From: JAZGER01 sp036480335
Lineage (GTDB): Bacteria; Pseudomonadota; Gammaproteobacteria; DSM-19610
DNA length: 64,000 nt
NCBI GenBank assembly: GCA_036480335.1
Contig: JAZGGH010000101.1
Location: 1 to 64,000 of the forward strand
Direction: 5' to 3'
In this document: piece after piece, positions 62,895-64,000 of the stretch
How the letters are laid out: every line of letters starts with the position of its first letter
Position numbering within the stretch: position 1 is the first letter of the stretch
Made by a program: the position numbers and the translations under genes
Notes under the pieces: generated by a model
Database searches by the model: none
Told to the model about the DNA's origin: nothing
The model's input: the letters and a program-made list of their open reading frames with translations, nothing else

Positions 62895-64000
62895 TTGACC
62901 AATAATCTACAGGATCGAGTCTTATCAGGAATGCGGCCAACCGGTTTGCTACACCTGGGGCATTATCACGGTGTGTTAAAAAACTGGATAAAGTTGCAGC
63001 ATGAGTACGACTGTTTTTTCTTTATTGCCGACTGGCATGCCCTGACCACGCATTATGAAGATCCCTCCATTATTGGTGAAAGTGTTATTGACATGGCGAT
63101 TGACTGGATTGCGGCAGGCGTGAATCCAGCGAATGCGCATATTTTTGTGCAATCAGATGTGCCTGAACATGCAGAACTGCATTTGCTGTTATCGATGATC
63201 ACACCGTTAGGCTGGTTGGAACGTGTGCCAAGCTATAAGGATCAACAGGAAAAATTACGCGAACGAGATCTCGCTACATACGGTTTTCTTGGATACCCGC
63301 TATTGCAATCTGCAGATATTTTGATCTACAAGGCAGGCCAGGTGCCAGTGGGCGAAGATCAGGTGGCTCATGTTGAATTGACACGGGAAGTAGCGCGTCG
63401 TTTTAACCATTTATATGGACGAGAGCCTGGCTTTGAAGAAAAGGCTCAGGAAGCAATTCGCAAAATGGGTAAAAAGAATGCGAAAATCTATAAAAATTTG
63501 CGTCGGCGCTACCAGGAGCAGGGTGATCAGGAAGCGTTGGATATTGGTCATGAACTGCTGAACAATCAGGCAAATCTTGCGCTGGGTGATCGTGAGCGTT
63601 TGTTCGGTTATCTGGAAGGTGGCGGGCGTATTATTTTGCCCGAACCACAGGCGCTATTGACGCCCGCTGCAAAAATGCCAGGGCTGGATGGCCAGAAAAT
63701 GTCGAAATCCTACGGCAACACCATTGCCCTGCGTGACAAGCCCGACGAGATTGCGCAGAAATTGAAAACCATGCCGACCGATCCAGCGCGTGTACGTCGG
63801 ACGGATCCTGGGGATCCGAATAAATGCCCGGTGTTCCAGTTGCATGAAGTCTATTCTGATGAAAATCGTCAGCAGTGGGTCAAACAAGGCTGTACTACCG
63901 CAGGCATCGGCTGTCTGGAATGCAAGCAGCCGATCATTGATGCGATTTTGAATGAGCTGGCACCGATTCAGCAACAGGCAGCAGAATTGGAGCAGGATAA
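62895..64000 (+). CDS. trpS: Tryptophanyl-tRNA synthetase, 3' end outside window
   Basis: A class I synthetase, 368 complete codons visible. HIGH motif HLGH (residues 20-23), the conserved IADWHALTTHYEDP block, and KMSKS (268-272 in GQKMSKSYGN) are present. The start is a TTG behind GGGGGA; the next in-frame ATG would cut into the HIGH region, so TTG is favoured. Between about residues 185 and 225 there is an insertion (KMGKKNAKIYKNLRRRYQEQGD...), and near the right edge a C-x-x-C segment (GIGCLECKQP) typical of the long TrpS subtype. Confidence 0.93.
   Translation, partial: MTNNLQDRVLSGMRPTGLLHLGHYHGVLKNWIKLQHEYDCFFFIADWHALTTHYEDPSIIGESVIDMAIDWIAAGVNPANAHIFVQSDVPEHAELHLLLSMITPLGWLERVPSYKDQQEKLRERDLATYGFLGYPLLQSADILIYKAGQVPVGEDQVAHVELTREVARRFNHLYGREPGFEEKAQEAIRKMGKKNAKIYKNLRRRYQEQGDQEALDIGHELLNNQANLALGDRERLFGYLEGGGRIILPEPQALLTPAAKMPGLDGQKMSKSYGNTIALRDKPDEIAQKLKTMPTDPARVRRTDPGDPNKCPVFQLHEVYSDENRQQWVKQGCTTAGIGCLECKQPIIDAILNELAPIQQQAAELEQD

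Overview
The window is bacterial chromosome, most likely from a free-living, respiring gammaproteobacterium. Support for this is gene content and order: prfB-lysS, a yheS-type ABC-F gene, purT, rluE, a yciB/yciI/bolA block and a PHP phosphoesterase-yciO-site-2 protease-trpS block. A nasA/nirBD nitrate locus carrying a fused PP2C/Ser-Thr kinase points the same way. I cannot name the genus from sequence alone. No rRNA, CRISPR array, integrase or intact transposase was seen.

Layout. (1) 1-3.1 kb: the 3' end of tRNA-Glu, then an accessory stretch with a metallophosphoesterase, a complete hipBA toxin-antitoxin operon with its own promoter and dyad, and a 32-codon relic of a type I restriction methylase (hsdM). 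This looks like the edge of an island at a tRNA gene. (2) 3.1-14.9 kb: two efflux operons. One is a translationally coupled tetR-adaptor-RND pump set. The other is a czcCBA heavy-metal system whose CzcA has the metal-carrying residues D402, D408 and E415. (3) 15.3-15.5 kb: a MITE-like element, followed by trhO. (4) 16.5-27.1 kb: nitrate assimilation. On one strand are a NarK-type transporter and the PP2C/kinase fusion. On the other are nirB, nirD, a short molybdopterin nitrate reductase and a 4Fe-4S/membrane-anchor fusion. Together these suggest assimilatory nitrate reduction fed by the quinone pool. (5) 27.2-38.6 kb: a signalling block with a kinase bearing two periplasmic solute-binding domains, an NtrC-type regulator, a GGDEF/EAL protein, an HDOD-GGDEF protein and an HBM chemoreceptor. 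(6) 38.8-43.3 kb: translation genes prfB (programmed frameshift), lysS and yheS.

(7) 43.5-46.6 kb: small envelope proteins, a lipoprotein gene broken by two compensating frameshifts, and a rof-like Rho inhibitor. (8) 46.7-53.8 kb: glutathione-dependent formaldehyde oxidation (frmA, fghA), a lipase-like lipoprotein, purT, a c'-type cytochrome, a DUF2202 ferritin-like lipoprotein and rluE. (9) 53.8-58.7 kb: an orphan double ABC ATPase, a serine/alanine-glyoxylate aminotransferase and a parvulin lipoprotein with a 15-residue tandem-repeat tail. (10) 58.8-64 kb: bolA, yciI, yciB and an unknown gene, divergent from the PHP phosphatase-yciO-M50 protease-trpS operon. trpS runs off the window.

Two small non-coding element families occur. 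One is a single ~145-bp element at 15.3 kb. The other is a ~140-bp family with GGGCACCTCTAT ends: two whole copies in opposite orientation (50.3 and 55.9 kb) and one decayed copy (44.2 kb). The most interesting parts are the apparently quinol-linked nitrate-assimilation module and its neighbouring BvgS-like sensor/NtrC-type regulator pair.
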